NCBI GenBank assembly: GCA_030844625.1 | Contig: JAUUNJ010000136.1 | Coordinates: 1-6,712 of the forward strand | Length of the DNA: 6,712 nucleotides | Direction of reading: 5' to 3' | Source: Roseburia sp. | GTDB taxonomy: Bacteria > Bacillota > Clostridia > Lachnospirales > Lachnospiraceae | In this document: piece by piece, positions 6,611 through 6,712 of the stretch | How positions within the stretch are numbered: position 1 is the first letter of the stretch | Layout of the letters: each line of letters begins with the position of its first letter | Position numbers and translations under genes: made by a program | Notes under the pieces: generated by a model | Seen by the model: the letters and a program-made list of their open reading frames with translations, nothing else | Databases searched by the model: none | Told to the model about the DNA's origin: nothing

Positions 6611-6712
6611 ATCAACCTCCGCATACAGACAAAATATTTATCGGTATTTTATCTGAGTAAATTCACATAAATAACTTATGTATGTATATAGTAATCTCAA
6701 ATATTTAACAAA
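6611..6712 (-). other. AT-rich upstream region of the two-component operon
   Basis: This is the incomplete upstream region of the regulator. It contains the regulator's ribosome binding site GGAGGT (6615-6620). A TAAAAT hexamer on the minus strand (about 6646-6651) could be a -10 box, but no good -35 lies 17 bp before it. No promoter can be assigned with confidence, and the real one may lie beyond the window. Confidence 0.35.
6665..6681. promoter_or_regulatory. Possible operator: 6-bp inverted repeat upstream of the regulator
   Basis: Perfect arms ACATAA and TTATGT are separated by five bases, 55 nt before the regulator start. The size and position would suit autoregulation. OmpR-family proteins usually prefer direct repeats, and such an inverted repeat arises easily in AT-rich DNA. 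Confidence 0.25.

Overview
The window looks like a chromosomal segment of a low-to-mid GC Firmicute, most likely a Clostridia/Lachnospiraceae-type gut anaerobe. The evidence is the Gram-positive S12 with its long N-terminal insertion, the EF-G sequence style, strong AGGAGG-type ribosome binding sites and AT-rich spacers. The genus assignment is inference. Every convincing gene lies on the minus strand, so transcription runs from high to low coordinates.

Layout in transcription order: (1) 6712-6611, a short AT-rich region upstream of the regulator. (2) 6610-5918, an OmpR/PhoB-family response regulator. (3) 5917-5805, a 113-nt spacer with small hairpins. (4) 5804-3459, a 781-residue multi-pass membrane histidine kinase with a large tyrosine-rich acidic extracytoplasmic region. 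(5) 3458-3094, a 365-nt regulatory spacer. It holds two exact 59-bp GC-rich repeats, a 23-bp inverted repeat acting as terminator, a second terminator-like hairpin that overlaps a perfect-consensus vegetative promoter, and the rpsL leader. (6) 3093-2674, rpsL (S12). (7) 2673-2383, an unusually long, structured intercistronic spacer. (8) 2382-1912, rpsG (S7). (9) 1911-1701, a 211-nt spacer. (10) 1700-1, fusA (EF-G) starting at TTG and running off the left edge after 566 residues.

There are two functional units. The regulator and kinase form a two-component operon, probably sensing an envelope or extracellular cue that cannot be named from sequence. rpsL-rpsG-fusA is the classical str operon, with tuf a possible next gene outside the window. 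The str genes have their own consensus promoter, insulated from kinase readthrough by two tandem terminator-like structures.

No mobile element, CRISPR array, tRNA or rRNA was recognised. The most unusual content is non-coding: the promoter/terminator overlap with strand-specific G-U pairing, the 59-bp repeats with three hairpins each, the structured 291-nt rpsL-rpsG spacer, and four colinear sequence blocks shared between that spacer and the regulator-kinase spacer, which suggest a dispersed intergenic element.
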